A stretch of DNA of 64,000 nt from HXMU1420-13 sp965601825 (lineage in GTDB: Bacteria > Bacteroidota > Rhodothermia > Balneolales > Balneolaceae): NCBI GenBank assembly GCA_965601825.1, contig OZ271839.1, positions 2,852,001-2,916,000 of the forward strand, in the 5' to 3' direction. Made by a program: the position numbers and the translations under genes. Every line of letters starts with the position of its first letter. Position 1 is the stretch's first letter. The notes under the pieces are model-generated. The model was not told the origin of the DNA and searched no databases. It saw nothing but the letters and a program-made list of their open reading frames with translations. Positions 9,748 through 18,882 of the stretch are shown in pieces.

Positions 9748-9838
9748 GAATTCTTATTTTCCACGATTATTCGGTGGAAGCTAAACTTTTTGCCAATAAT
9801 TACGAACACGCCCCGGCAACTAAACCAAAGAAATTCAT

Positions 9839-11026
9839 TTGAGTTTAAAGAACGAAGCACAAAAAGGTTTTGGAACTAAGAAGTTCTACAAAGAGTATGT
9901 CTCTGGAATGAGTCGGGACCGCTTTTCGAAAGAACTAACTGCAGACACCGACCGACTCAAATTACTGTATAAGGAAGCTGTTGAAGACATGGAGCGTCAA
10001 CAAGGTGCGCAGCTTCCAGGTCATGTAAAGTTTCTTCGTTTATTTTCGAATCTTACTCAAAGATTAAATCCTACTCGTCGTTTAGCATTCGGATTAGGAA
10101 GTGTTGGATTCGTATCTCATTATCTGTTAGCGCTGCTTGATATTACTTTTATTCCATTTTCTGGATTATTTCTTCCTTTTGGATTCGTATCGATGTTCTT
10201 ACTGCTTCTAGTAGAGTTACTTGAGAAATCGGATGTGCAAAAGGAAATTGATCTTGCACGTGATATTCAATTGAGCCTTCTCCCCGGAACATCGCTAAAT
10301 AAAGATAATCTAGAAGTCTATTCATTTGCCCATACTGCTAAAGAAGTTGGTGGTGATTATCTGGATGTAATTGATACGGAAAAAGGCACTTATGTTGTTA
10401 TTGCTGATGTAAGTGGTAAAGGACTTTCAGCCGCACTTTACATGGTACGTATGCAGGCTCTAGTGAATTTACTGGTACATAAAGAACAGCCAACACCTAA
10501 AGATTTATTCCTGCAGTTAAATGACTTTGTGAAAAGTAATTCGAAGGATAAAACTTTTGTAACCGGTTGTGTGGCTTATTTCCCTGCTGATAAAGAAGAG
10601 TTTGAGTATGTACGGGCTGGACACAATATTCCTGTTTATTACAGCCGCGAAAGAGATACCACCTTCAACCTACGTGCTAATGGTTTTGCATTGGGTATGA
10701 CTTCTACAGAAATGTTGAGTCAACATTTAGAAGTAAAACGATTCCACTTTAAACCCGGTGATTCTGTTTTACTTTATACAGATGGCCTAAACGAATCCAG
10801 AAATGAACGCGGTGAAGAATATGGTGAAGAACGTATTGAGCAGTTGATGGAGATTTATGGCTCACTTCATGCCAAAACCATCATCAATAAGATTCAATCA
10901 TCTTTAGAAGCATTCATTGGCACAGTCCCACCTGCTGATGATGTTACCTTTACATGTATTCATCGACCAGAGCGCGCTAATATTAAAAAAATCAGCGCAC
11001 CTAAAGCTATTAAAGCAGAAAAATAG
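9839..11026 (+). CDS. Membrane-anchored SpoIIE-type PP2C serine phosphatase
   Basis: A 395-aa protein. The N-terminal ~80 residues are charged, two hydrophobic stretches follow (about residues 82-130), and a cytosolic PP2C/SpoIIE (RsbU-like) phosphatase domain takes up the rest. Phosphatase motifs are LARDIQLSLLPG, EVGGDYLDVI, VIADVSGKGLSAALYM, RAGHNIPVYY and VLLYTDGLNESRN, with the metal-binding aspartates present. Such enzymes dephosphorylate anti-anti-sigma or other STAS-type partners in partner-switching pathways. No such partner lies next to it. The start is an unusual TTG at 9839; an ATG 23 codons downstream (MSRDRF) is possible. It is divergent from polA and its stop is 3 bp from the convergent transketolase stop. 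Confidence 0.85.
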   Translation: MSLKNEAQKGFGTKKFYKEYVSGMSRDRFSKELTADTDRLKLLYKEAVEDMERQQGAQLPGHVKFLRLFSNLTQRLNPTRRLAFGLGSVGFVSHYLLALLDITFIPFSGLFLPFGFVSMFLLLLVELLEKSDVQKEIDLARDIQLSLLPGTSLNKDNLEVYSFAHTAKEVGGDYLDVIDTEKGTYVVIADVSGKGLSAALYMVRMQALVNLLVHKEQPTPKDLFLQLNDFVKSNSKDKTFVTGCVAYFPADKEEFEYVRAGHNIPVYYSRERDTTFNLRANGFALGMTSTEMLSQHLEVKRFHFKPGDSVLLYTDGLNESRNERGEEYGEERIEQLMEIYGSLHAKTIINKIQSSLEAFIGTVPPADDVTFTCIHRPERANIKKISAPKAIKAEK

Positions 11027-11029
11027 AGT

Positions 11030-13021
11030 TTAGCTTAAAGCAGCTTCAACTACTTTCTCTACAGTGATACCAAAATGCTCATATAGTTCTTGATAAGGAG
11101 CTGATTCACCGAAAGTATCTATACCAATTACTTTACCTTCTGAACCAACGAATCGCTCCCAACCAAAAGTTGAGCCCGCTTCTACAGCTACTCGATTAGT
11201 CACTGATGCCGGTAACACCGATCTTTTGTAATCGTCTGATTGCTGTGCAAAGAATTCCCAACTAGGCATGCTAACTACACGAGCGTCTATTCCCTTAGAC
11301 TTTAACTCTTTCTGGGCATCTACAGCTAAATGCAGCTCTGAACCAGTGCCAATTAAAATTGCATCTGGTGTTGCTTTATCGGAATCTGAATAAATGTATC
11401 CACCTTTTTCCGTAAGACTAGCCGGATTATCCGGTGTACGTTCTAAAGTAGGAATATTTTGACGTGTAAGAACCAACACTGTTGGACCTTCTGCATTTTC
11501 TAGTGCCATTTTCCAAGCAAAAGAAACTTCATTTGCATCGCCCGGCCGAAGAACTAAAACGTTTGGCATTGCTCTTAAACTTGCAAGATGTTCAACCGGT
11601 TGATGCGTTGGCCCATCTTCGCCAAGACCAATACTGTCGTGTGTCATCACAAAAATTGACGGCACTTTCATTAATGCTGCTAAGCGAATAGATGGGCGGC
11701 AGTAGTCCGTGAAAACAAAGAATGTACCACCAAAAGGAATTACTCCATCATGCAATGCCATTCCATTCATAGCTGCTGCCATTGCATGCTCTCGAACACC
11801 ATAGTGAGTATTTCTACCACCATAATTGATAGCATTGAAAACTCCTTCATCAGCTAAATTCGTCTTCACACTACCTTCTAAATCTGCTGAACCACCTAAC
11901 ATATTTGGAACTGCCTCTTTCAATGCATTCAATACTTTTCCGGAAGTGGCTCTTGTTGCCATTCCTTTTTCATCAGCTTCGAAAACCGGTAGAAGTTCTT
12001 CTAAATCTTCCGGTAAATCTCGACTAAGCCACTTCACATACTTTATGGCTTCGTCATTGTATTTTATAGCATAGGCTTCAAAATCTGAATTCCAGTCATC
12101 TTCCTTTTTCCGACCCTCTTCAACTTGCTTTCTAAATTCAGTGAGTGCTTCTTCTGGAATAAAAAACTGCTTTTCAGGATCCCAACCATAACCCTCTTTT
12201 GTAGCTCTAATTTCGTCATCACCTAATGGTGATCCATGTGAACTAGCTTTTCCTTCTTTATTCGGACTTCCAAAACCAATTTTTGTTCTACAAATTACGA
12301 TTGAGGGTAGATCTGAACTTTGTGCATTTTCTATTGCTCCAGCAATTTGGGTATGATCATGACCATCAATTTCCTGGACATCCCATCCATATGAATCAAA
12401 TCGCTTTGCAACATCTTCAGTGAATGCCAGATCTGTAGATCCATCTATAGAGATCGAATTAGCATCGTAGAGATAAATCAATTTATTCAATTTAAGATGG
12501 CCGGCTAATGATGCTGCTTCATGTGATATTCCTTCCATCAAATCACCATCGCTAACAATTGCGTAAGTGAAGTGATCAACCAATTCGTGACCTTCCTTAT
12601 TAAACTTAGAAGCAAGGAATCTTTCCGCCATTGCCATTCCAATTCCAGTTGCAAAACCTTGACCTAAAGGACCTGTTGTCATTTCAACGCCCGGTGTTAT
12701 TCCATATTCAGGATGTCCTGCTGTATTACTATCCAACTGTCGAAAATCTTTAATGTCTTCTAAGCTTACATCGTACCCTGTGAGATGTAACAAACTATAA
12801 ATGAGCATTGAACCGTGACCAGCAGATAAAATGAATCGATCTCTATCAGCCCAATCAGGATTTGATGGGTTATGTTTCAGGTATTTTGTCCATAAAACAA
12901 AGGCTACATCAGCCATTCCCATTGGCATGCCTGGATGCCCTGAATTTGCTTTTTGAACAGCATCCATAGAAAGTGTTCTGATCGTATCCGCGCACAGTTT
13001 ATCGATAGATTGGTTGGCCAT
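11030..13021 (-). CDS. tkt: Transketolase
   Basis: A 663-aa thiamine-diphosphate enzyme that moves two-carbon ketol units in the non-oxidative pentose phosphate pathway. The N-terminal ThDP domain opens with MDAVQKANSGHPGMPMGMAD and holds the GDG-type cofactor motif (VSDGDLMEGISHEAASLAG). The pyrimidine-binding domain shows FRGP-equivalent and HDSIGLGEDGPTHQPVEHL segments. The C-terminal domain ends normally. Length is standard. It is a single-gene unit: convergent with the phosphatase gene and followed upstream by a terminator-separated TPR gene. Confidence 0.97.
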   Translation of the reverse strand: MANQSIDKLCADTIRTLSMDAVQKANSGHPGMPMGMADVAFVLWTKYLKHNPSNPDWADRDRFILSAGHGSMLIYSLLHLTGYDVSLEDIKDFRQLDSNTAGHPEYGITPGVEMTTGPLGQGFATGIGMAMAERFLASKFNKEGHELVDHFTYAIVSDGDLMEGISHEAASLAGHLKLNKLIYLYDANSISIDGSTDLAFTEDVAKRFDSYGWDVQEIDGHDHTQIAGAIENAQSSDLPSIVICRTKIGFGSPNKEGKASSHGSPLGDDEIRATKEGYGWDPEKQFFIPEEALTEFRKQVEEGRKKEDDWNSDFEAYAIKYNDEAIKYVKWLSRDLPEDLEELLPVFEADEKGMATRATSGKVLNALKEAVPNMLGGSADLEGSVKTNLADEGVFNAINYGGRNTHYGVREHAMAAAMNGMALHDGVIPFGGTFFVFTDYCRPSIRLAALMKVPSIFVMTHDSIGLGEDGPTHQPVEHLASLRAMPNVLVLRPGDANEVSFAWKMALENAEGPTVLVLTRQNIPTLERTPDNPASLTEKGGYIYSDSDKATPDAILIGTGSELHLAVDAQKELKSKGIDARVVSMPSWEFFAQQSDDYKRSVLPASVTNRVAVEAGSTFGWERFVGSEGKVIGIDTFGESAPYQELYEHFGITVEKVVEAALS

Positions 13022-13114
13022 GAAGTAAGTTAGTTAGGTAAGAGAAAATTGCTGGCGCGAAGATAGGGAATGTTCAGTTTACATTAAATGAATGTGGAAA
13101 ACTTGGGCATAAAA

Positions 13115-13146
13115 AAAGCCTTGAAAACTATCGTTCACAAGGCTTT
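13115..13146 (-). terminator. Rho-independent terminator after the TPR gene
   Basis: A perfect 9-bp stem AAAGCCTTG / CAAGGCTTT with a 14-nt loop. On the minus strand it is followed by a run of seven T, and it lies 20 bp past the stop of the TPR gene. It separates that gene from transketolase. Confidence 0.85.
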
Positions 13147-13166
13147 AAAAATTTTGAAGCTAAGAA

Positions 13167-14168
13167 TTAGAATGTGCTTTCACACTTTAGTTCAAATTCC
13201 ATTTTATGCTCTGATGGTGCTCTAAAAGAACCGAATGCAGCATTTTCAAATGCTGAGCAAGCTTCAGCTTTATTTTCTTTCATTTGGTGTGCAAATCCAA
13301 TTTCAAAGTAAATCTTTGCTTTGTCAGTACTACCACCCTGCTCAAAATCAACAGCCTGTGTACCATAACGAATAGCGTCATCAAAACGGTTTAGTTTATT
13401 TGAAGCTTCAGCTAGTCTGTAGTAAGAATCAGCAGATTCTGCATTGTAATTCAATGAGTTTTGAAGTAAATCAATGGCATTGCTTAATTGGTTTTGCTCA
13501 ATTGATTTTGCACCATTAAACAGTAATTCTGAATGTGCTTTATTTGTAGCAAGTCTTACAACTTCGTTATCACCAACTTGTTCACCCACAGCAATAGCTC
13601 TATCAAACCAGCCAATCATACCGTCTAAATCGTCACCATTTAGATTCTTTGCAACTAATCCTTTCTGATAATAAGCCTTTGCGTAATTCGCATTGATTCT
13701 AATTGCTTCATTAAGGGATGCATCTGCTCCAGAAAAATCCTCTTGTCTAAGTTGTAAAGTAGCTTTCTGGAAATTTAATTGTGCTAATACACCTCTTGAT
13801 CTGTTCGCTACTTCGCTATCCTCATATTCAGCTCCCATAGCTTGTGATTCTGTAAATTCAGCTATTGCGGCATCAATATTTGCGATATTTGGTGATCCTC
13901 TGAAAGCCTGATAAGCTAACATAGCTTTTTGGATATACATTTTAGGAATGTAATCGCGTGAGCGTGTAACAATATCTGTGTTTTCAACCGCTTCAGCTAA
14001 GTCAATTGCCTCGATGAATTTGTCAATTGCAGCCTGAAAATCTTTACTTTGAGCTAAGCCAAGCGCTTCGTTGTATGCATTAATAGCGTCGGCTTCTTCT
14101 TGTGCGTAAGCAAAAATAGACGCCATTGCAATCATTGCTGTTAGTAGTATACTCTTAATTACCTTCAT
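13167..14168 (-). CDS. Secreted tetratricopeptide-repeat protein
   Basis: A 333-aa protein with a signal peptide (about residues 1-22, ending AYAQ) followed by repeated alanine-rich helical pairs typical of TPRs. Examples are ALGLAQSKDFQAAIDKFIEA, ADASLNEAIRINANYAKAYY and DSYYRLAEASNKLNRFDDAI. These mediate protein-protein contacts, here in the periplasm. No enzymatic domain is visible. It stands alone, with a clear terminator downstream. Its partner and role are unknown. Confidence 0.85.
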   Translation of the reverse strand: MKVIKSILLTAMIAMASIFAYAQEEADAINAYNEALGLAQSKDFQAAIDKFIEAIDLAEAVENTDIVTRSRDYIPKMYIQKAMLAYQAFRGSPNIANIDAAIAEFTESQAMGAEYEDSEVANRSRGVLAQLNFQKATLQLRQEDFSGADASLNEAIRINANYAKAYYQKGLVAKNLNGDDLDGMIGWFDRAIAVGEQVGDNEVVRLATNKAHSELLFNGAKSIEQNQLSNAIDLLQNSLNYNAESADSYYRLAEASNKLNRFDDAIRYGTQAVDFEQGGSTDKAKIYFEIGFAHQMKENKAEACSAFENAAFGSFRAPSEHKMEFELKCESTF

Positions 14169-14297
14169 GTGATTTTATTTGTTGGTTCTAATCAGACAAG
14201 TGGGCAATTTAACCAAAAATCTCCCTCCTTTTAAAGTCTTAAACTCACTTAAATTTCATTTTATTGTTAGAATTTATGCTTTAGTTAAAAATCTAAA

Positions 14298-15005
14298 CTA
14301 AAAATAGAAATTTGGTTTTGGGTCTTCGTGTGAATAAAAGTCTGTAATTATTTGAACTCCCTCTTCACAACTGTCTGTAACATGGAATAAATCTGTATCA
14401 TGATCAGAAATGGTTCCCCATTCTTTCATGGTTGAATTGATCCAATCCACCAATCCTTCCCAATATCTACTCCCATAAAGTATGATTGGAATTTTCGAGA
14501 TTTTATTCGTTTGAACTAAAGTGAGACTTTCAAAGAGTTCATCTAGTGTACCAAATCCTCCCGGAAAAACAACTAGTGCTTGGGAATACTTAACAAACAT
14601 TACTTTTCTTACAAAGAAGTAATTAAAGTTGATGGAATAATCTCTGTGCACAAAATCATTTAGCCCCTGTTCCTTGGGTAACTCTATGCCAACACCAACC
14701 GATTTTCCTTCTGCGTGAAAAGCGCCTTTGTTAGCAGCTTCCATGATACCCGGTCCACCACCGGTAATTACTCCAAATCCACGATCTGTAAGCAAAGAAG
14801 CAAACTCTGTGGCCTCTTTGTAGTATTTGTTTTCCGGTTGAGTACGAGCGGATCCAAATATTGAAACGCATGGACCTACTCTAAATAATTTGTCATATCC
14901 CTCAACAAATTCGCCCATAATTTTAAAAACACTCCAAATATCTCCATCATATCCTGATCGGTATTTGTTGGGAGTGCCATTTTCATCTCTAAATTTGAAA
15001 TCCAT
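14298..15005 (-). CDS. LOG-family (TIGR00730-type) Rossmann-fold protein
   Basis: A 235-aa protein of the LOG/lysine decarboxylase-like family, whose studied members are cytokinin riboside 5'-monophosphate phosphoribohydrolases or other nucleotide N-ribosidases. Key signatures are SIFGSARTQPENKYYKEA, GVITGGGPGIMEAANKGAF and VVFPGGFGTLDELFE, which contains the PGGxGTxxE active-site motif. The N-terminal ~35 residues are specific to this subgroup. It follows the DUF5683 gene by 4 bp, so it is probably the last gene of the par operon. The true substrate cannot be assigned. Confidence 0.9.
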   Translation of the reverse strand: MDFKFRDENGTPNKYRSGYDGDIWSVFKIMGEFVEGYDKLFRVGPCVSIFGSARTQPENKYYKEATEFASLLTDRGFGVITGGGPGIMEAANKGAFHAEGKSVGVGIELPKEQGLNDFVHRDYSINFNYFFVRKVMFVKYSQALVVFPGGFGTLDELFESLTLVQTNKISKIPIILYGSRYWEGLVDWINSTMKEWGTISDHDTDLFHVTDSCEEGVQIITDFYSHEDPKPNFYF

Positions 15006-15009
15006 TATA

Positions 15010-15618
15010 TCAGCGTGTTAGTGGAATAGTTAGTGATACAGAGGGTATGTCTCCTAATAAAGCATGTTCAATGCTAGTAGGTTCCCAAGTCCTATTTAAG
15101 GATAAATCATCCGAAACATCAAACGGTCGTAAATGAGCAAATACGTATGCATCCACAAAATTCAATATGTATGCCAAGGCAATTGTAACGTATATAAAAT
15201 CTCTTCGATTTCTTAAAAAGTTACGTTGGTCGAGTATCGCTGCAGTATTAGCTCCAACTAGATAATTCGGCGTGGCACCAAATTTCAAATCTGTATTTTC
15301 TGGAAATGAATTGTAGTATGCTGCCCGATAATCATGATAATCTTTAGTAAGAGAAACGCTGTAGTAAGTCAATCCACCTAGTAAACCATAAACAATTGGC
15401 ACTTTCCAGATTTGCTTGTTGGTCACTTGTCCCCACCCTGGAATGATCATAGAGCGGCGCATTACTGCTTTTGGATTAGGAAATTCTTCAGCTTCTATTT
15501 GTCCAGCAATTGAATACGATCTTATGAAGTCATTCTTATTTATGCTGAAGTTTTGTGCTTCAGAGATACTCTGATTTGTCAGAATAAAGACGAATATCAG
15601 AAAACTACAGCGAGTCAA
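15010..15618 (-). CDS. DUF5683 membrane protein
   Basis: A protein of about 202 aa with an N-terminal signal-like helix and the DUF5683 hallmark MRRSMIIPGWGQVTNKQIWK, followed by hydrophobic helices (VPIVYGLLGGLTYYSVSL and YVTIALAYILNFVDAYV). I chose TTG 15618 because it begins just before the hydrophobic segment and overlaps the parB stop by only 14 bp. The longest frame (to 15699) would run 95 bp into parB. The gene commonly follows parB in Bacteroidota-type genomes. Its function is unknown. It sits between parB and the LOG gene with 4 bp to the latter. Confidence 0.75.
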   Translation of the reverse strand: MTRCSFLIFVFILTNQSISEAQNFSINKNDFIRSYSIAGQIEAEEFPNPKAVMRRSMIIPGWGQVTNKQIWKVPIVYGLLGGLTYYSVSLTKDYHDYRAAYYNSFPENTDLKFGATPNYLVGANTAAILDQRNFLRNRRDFIYVTIALAYILNFVDAYVFAHLRPFDVSDDLSLNRTWEPTSIEHALLGDIPSVSLTIPLTR

Positions 15619-16531
15619 AAATCGATAGAATTCGTTCCAGGTCTTCTTCAGAATAGTATTCAATACTGATTTCTCCACCTTTCGCCTTTGGCTTAACATT
15701 TACTTTAGTACTAAACGTACGCCTTAATCGACCAGATATTTCTTCATAAAATGGATCCGTCATTTCCTTCTTTTTTGAAGGCTTCTTTTTTACGGGTGAA
15801 GCTAAGTCACGAACAGCATCTTCAACCTGACGGACAGTCCAACCATTTTTAATGATCTTATCAAGAAGTGAAGCTTGGGCTTTCTTGTCTTCTATGGTGA
15901 TAAGAGCACGAGCATGACCTATTGTTATTTCGTTTCCGATCAAAGCTGTTTGAATGAAATCCGGCAGGTGCAGAAGGCGCATCATATTGGTAACGGTAGT
16001 ACGATTCTTACCCACACGATTGGCCACTTCAGCTTGTGTATATTCGAATTCCACGACTAAACGTTTATAGGCCATTGCAACTTCCAGGGGATTTAAGTCC
16101 TCACGTTGAATATTCTCTATCAAAGCAAAAGCCATGGATTGCTCATCGTTGGCCTCACGAATATATGCAGGAATTTCAGGAATACCGGCTAGCTTCGCTG
16201 CACGTAATCTTCGCTCACCGCTGATAAGTTCAAATCTTTTTTCCCCAATATATCGAACCGTAATAGGTTGAATTAACCCATGAGTTTTGAGTGAATCAGC
16301 TAATTCTTCCAGTCGCTCTTCATCGAATTCCTGCCGAGGTTGGTTAGGATTCGCACGAATATGTTCTACCGGAACATTAAGAACAACGTTTACTCTTTCA
16401 ACGGGATCAGATATAGTTTTTTCAATGGCCTTTTTTTCAACCTTAGCCGCTTCATTATTTGAAGATCCATCGGAATCATACTCCGGGAAAAAAGCTCCTA
16501 ATCCTCTTCCTAATACTTTTTTTGTAGCCAT
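15605..16531 (-). CDS. parB: Chromosome-partitioning protein ParB
   Basis: A 308-aa ParB/Spo0J. An unstructured N-terminus is followed by the ParB N-terminal nuclease-like CTPase domain (RANPNQPRQEFDEERLEELA; box with GERRLRAAKLAG). A helix-turn-helix follows (TQAEVANRVGKNRTTVTNMM), then a basic linker and a C-terminal dimerisation segment. ParB binds parS sites, spreads along DNA with CTP, and works with ParA in segregating the origin. It is 9 bp from parA. I found no consensus parS palindrome in the window. Confidence 0.95.
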   Translation of the reverse strand: MATKKVLGRGLGAFFPEYDSDGSSNNEAAKVEKKAIEKTISDPVERVNVVLNVPVEHIRANPNQPRQEFDEERLEELADSLKTHGLIQPITVRYIGEKRFELISGERRLRAAKLAGIPEIPAYIREANDEQSMAFALIENIQREDLNPLEVAMAYKRLVVEFEYTQAEVANRVGKNRTTVTNMMRLLHLPDFIQTALIGNEITIGHARALITIEDKKAQASLLDKIIKNGWTVRQVEDAVRDLASPVKKKPSKKKEMTDPFYEEISGRLRRTFSTKVNVKPKAKGGEISIEYYSEEDLERILSIFDSL

Positions 16532-16540
16532 TTAGTGATC

Positions 16541-17338
16541 TTAGCTCGAAAGTACCGGGCTGTTTTTGAACAGCTTACGATTCTTTTTAATGATTTCTCT
16601 TGCCAACGATAAGTAGTTCTTTGCACCTACACTCATTGAATCATACAATAATGCAGGTTTACCAAAACTTGGTGCTTCTGCTAAACGAACATTTCTTGAA
16701 ATCACCGATTTAAAAACTCGATCATCGAAATACCGTTTAACCTCTTCCGCAACCTGATTGGATAATCTGGTTCTTGTATCATACATAGTTAATAGTACGC
16801 CTTCGATATCAAGTTCCGGATTAAGATGCTGACGTACAATTTTGATTGTATTCAAAAGCTGTCCCAATCCTTCTAAAGCGAAATACTCACACTGCACCGG
16901 AATAACAATCGAGTCAGAAGCGGTTAATGCATTTATAGTCAACAATCCCAATGAAGGTGGACAATCAATGATCACAAAATCGTAGCGTTCGCGTGCGTCG
17001 GCAACAGCTTTCTTTAAAATTCGTTCTCTTTCTTCCCGATCAATCATTTCGATTTCAGCACCAACAAGATTTATATGCGCCGGAACCAGGTCAAGGAAAT
17101 CAAGTTCTGTTTGCCTGATCGATTCATTCAAATCGGCACTTCCAATCATGATTTCATAAATGGAATTAGTGACTGTTTTCGAATCTATCCCTAATCCACT
17201 CGTTGAATTACTCTGCGGATCGATATCTATTATTAGTGTTGGGTGCTCAATCGCAGCCAGACTCGCTGCTAAATTAATTGCTGTGGTAGTTTTACCAACA
17301 CCACCTTTTTGATTGGCAATAGAAATTACTTTGCCCAT
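16541..17338 (-). CDS. parA: Chromosome-partitioning ATPase ParA
   Basis: A 265-aa deviant Walker A ATPase of the ParA/Soj family. The P-loop is QKGGVGKTTTAINLAASLA, the switch region is IDIDPQSNSTSGLG and Walker B is FVIIDCPPSLGLLT. It lacks the long N-terminal DNA-binding region of plasmid ParAs, so it is of the chromosomal type. It heads the operon parA-parB-DUF5683-LOG. A ~140-bp AT-rich gap separates it from the sigma/anti-sigma terminator. Confidence 0.96.
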   Translation of the reverse strand: MGKVISIANQKGGVGKTTTAINLAASLAAIEHPTLIIDIDPQSNSTSGLGIDSKTVTNSIYEIMIGSADLNESIRQTELDFLDLVPAHINLVGAEIEMIDREERERILKKAVADARERYDFVIIDCPPSLGLLTINALTASDSIVIPVQCEYFALEGLGQLLNTIKIVRQHLNPELDIEGVLLTMYDTRTRLSNQVAEEVKRYFDDRVFKSVISRNVRLAEAPSFGKPALLYDSMSVGAKNYLSLAREIIKKNRKLFKNSPVLSS

Positions 17339-17450
17339 TAAAAAATCCTACTCTTAAATTCGTTTACTTTCTAAAATTCAATATAAAACGCGACTTACTC
17401 GCATACAAAATTACTTATTAACACATTATCGAAAAGTTATCCACATTAAA

Positions 17451-17472
17451 AAGGCAACCTATTGGCTGCCTT
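17451..17472 (-). terminator. Rho-independent terminator after sigma/anti-sigma pair
   Basis: AAGGCA / TGCCTT arms enclose a short loop. On the minus strand a T-rich run follows (TGCCTTTTT). It lies 4 bp past the stop of the anti-sigma-like gene and separates it from parA. Confidence 0.75.
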
Positions 17473-17476
17473 ATAG

Positions 17477-18043
17477 TTACTGACTTGTGCTAGTAAGTAT
17501 CACTTTCCGATTTGGTGGTGAAAAACCTGTTTCACTGTTAACAAGCTTCAACTTATCGAAACTTTGTTCTACATCTTGATCTAATGCAGAAGGTTCAACT
17601 GGTTGGTTTGTAGTCCCTACAAATTGAATCACTTCATTTCTATCAACCCAAGGTTGTATTTCAGCAGATTGTATAGGCTGTAGTGTAGTTGAATTATCTA
17701 AACCTTGTTCCTCTAATCCACCATAAAAGTAAATAGCTGTTGATACTATCATTAATGCGGCAGCAACCGAAGCAACTGCTTTAGCAAAATTGATAAATAG
17801 AATTTTTGAGCGTTCGGTACGCTTACGTTGTTGCTCAATGGCATTCTCTTTTACCGAATCAACCACAGAATGCGGTGGATTCTTTAAAGGTAGCTTCCCG
17901 AGTTTTTGATATGTCCGTCTGAGGCTTTCAACCTCAATGAGCAGGTTTTCATTTTTCAACATTTCCCGCTCAAATTCGATCTCCTCAGCGGGATCCATCT
18001 CCCGCATCAGATATCGAATACAACCTTCGTCACTGTTTAGCAT
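17477..18043 (-). CDS. Putative anti-sigma factor, single-pass membrane protein
   Basis: About 188 aa. The N-terminal cytosolic part (IRYLMREMDPAEEIEFEREM and following) resembles the zinc-less anti-sigma domain of Bacteroidota ECF regulators. A single membrane helix follows (about residues 97-117 of this start; AVASVAAALMIVSTAIYFY), then a periplasmic tail with no recognised domain. I chose ATG 18043, which overlaps the sigma gene stop by 14 bp and has AAGAG upstream; a longer frame to 18073 exists. Location right behind an ECF sigma factor supports a role in holding it inactive. The family call is moderate. Confidence 0.7.
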   Translation of the reverse strand: MLNSDEGCIRYLMREMDPAEEIEFEREMLKNENLLIEVESLRRTYQKLGKLPLKNPPHSVVDSVKENAIEQQRKRTERSKILFINFAKAVASVAAALMIVSTAIYFYGGLEEQGLDNSTTLQPIQSAEIQPWVDRNEVIQFVGTTNQPVEPSALDQDVEQSFDKLKLVNSETGFSPPNRKVILTSTSQ

Positions 18044-18674
18044 GTTTAAGCTCTTGTTGTCGTTCCTCATCAAAGTATTTTCTGAGGTTTATTAACGCAT
18101 ATCTCATACGTCCTAGTGCCGTATTTATTGAAACATTTGTTAATTCGGCAATTTCTTTAAATGGCATTTCATAATAGTGCCTTAAAAGTACCACCGTACG
18201 CTGTTCTTCGGGCAATTTTGTGATATGAAGCATCAAACTTGTGTTTGTTTCCTTTTCAACCATTTGGTTATCCGCATCCACAATGCTTTCATCTTCTAAT
18301 CTGTCAAAGTAGTCCGACCTTGCGTCTTCCTCATCATTCCATGAGTTAACGTCAATGTAGCGCTTTTGTTTTCTAATATGATCAATAGTTGCATTATGAG
18401 CAATACGCATCACCCAGGCGATCCATTTTCCTTGCTCATTGTAGGTATCATCCATTTTGCTAACAACTTTTGTGAAGGTCTCTTGAAATATGTCGTTAGC
18501 AGTTTCGGGATTATTAATCATGCTATATATATAAGAATAGACTTTGGCTTGGTGTCGATTTAGTAATTCGTTAAATGCGCTCTCGTCTGCTTTTCTTCTG
18601 AATAGTTTTACTAATTCCTGGTCTTTGTAATCAGTATATCTCTTATTTCCTGTATTTCTTTTTACTAAATCCAT
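18030..18674 (-). CDS. ECF-type RNA polymerase sigma factor
   Basis: About 214 aa from ATG 18674, which has AAGGGTGA at good spacing; an in-frame upstream start at 18713 is less likely. Sigma region 2 is RHQAKVYSYIYSMINNPETA with the following DIFQETF. Region 4 is LPEEQRTVVLLRHYYEMPFK followed by EIAELTNVSINTALGRMR, the -35-binding helix-turn-helix. A spacer between them is enriched in acidic residues. Together with the overlapping membrane anti-sigma-like gene it forms a classic envelope-signal module. The trigger and regulon are not visible. Confidence 0.92.
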   Translation of the reverse strand: MDLVKRNTGNKRYTDYKDQELVKLFRRKADESAFNELLNRHQAKVYSYIYSMINNPETANDIFQETFTKVVSKMDDTYNEQGKWIAWVMRIAHNATIDHIRKQKRYIDVNSWNDEEDARSDYFDRLEDESIVDADNQMVEKETNTSLMLHITKLPEEQRTVVLLRHYYEMPFKEIAELTNVSINTALGRMRYALINLRKYFDEERQQELKHAKQ

Positions 18675-18882
18675 AATAGTCACCCTTTTTGGGTTTAAAT
18701 TTTCCTCTCGCAATTAAGCGATCGGCTACTACAGCCAAATCAACATGCTAGTTATTAGTTGTGAAGAGCAATGCTTTTTCGACTGATAGCAGTTTAACAT
18801 CCCATGATCAAGCTACAAATCACATGATGATGTTAGACGCCGCATCACATCTCACATCATTATTACACGCCAAGACGAGCAA

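Noticed and set aside
14280..14302. TTTAGTT/AACTAAA inverted repeat near the LOG gene stop as a terminator.
   Set aside because: AT-only short stem that overlaps the stop codon and has no T run on the relevant strand.
15010..15699. Longest form of the DUF5683 gene, starting 95 bp inside parB.
   Set aside because: The signal-like segment starts only near 15618; the extra N-terminal residues mirror coding sequence of parB in another frame.
15605..17338. parS sites or replication origin near parAB.
   Set aside because: No TGTTTCACGTGAAACA-like palindrome or DnaA-box cluster found by eye in the window.
18714..18882. Possible small RNA or tRNA in the gap between uvrC and the sigma gene (several CATG/CATC-type short repeats).
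   Set aside because: No cloverleaf, no strong hairpin with T run and no conserved motif visible.
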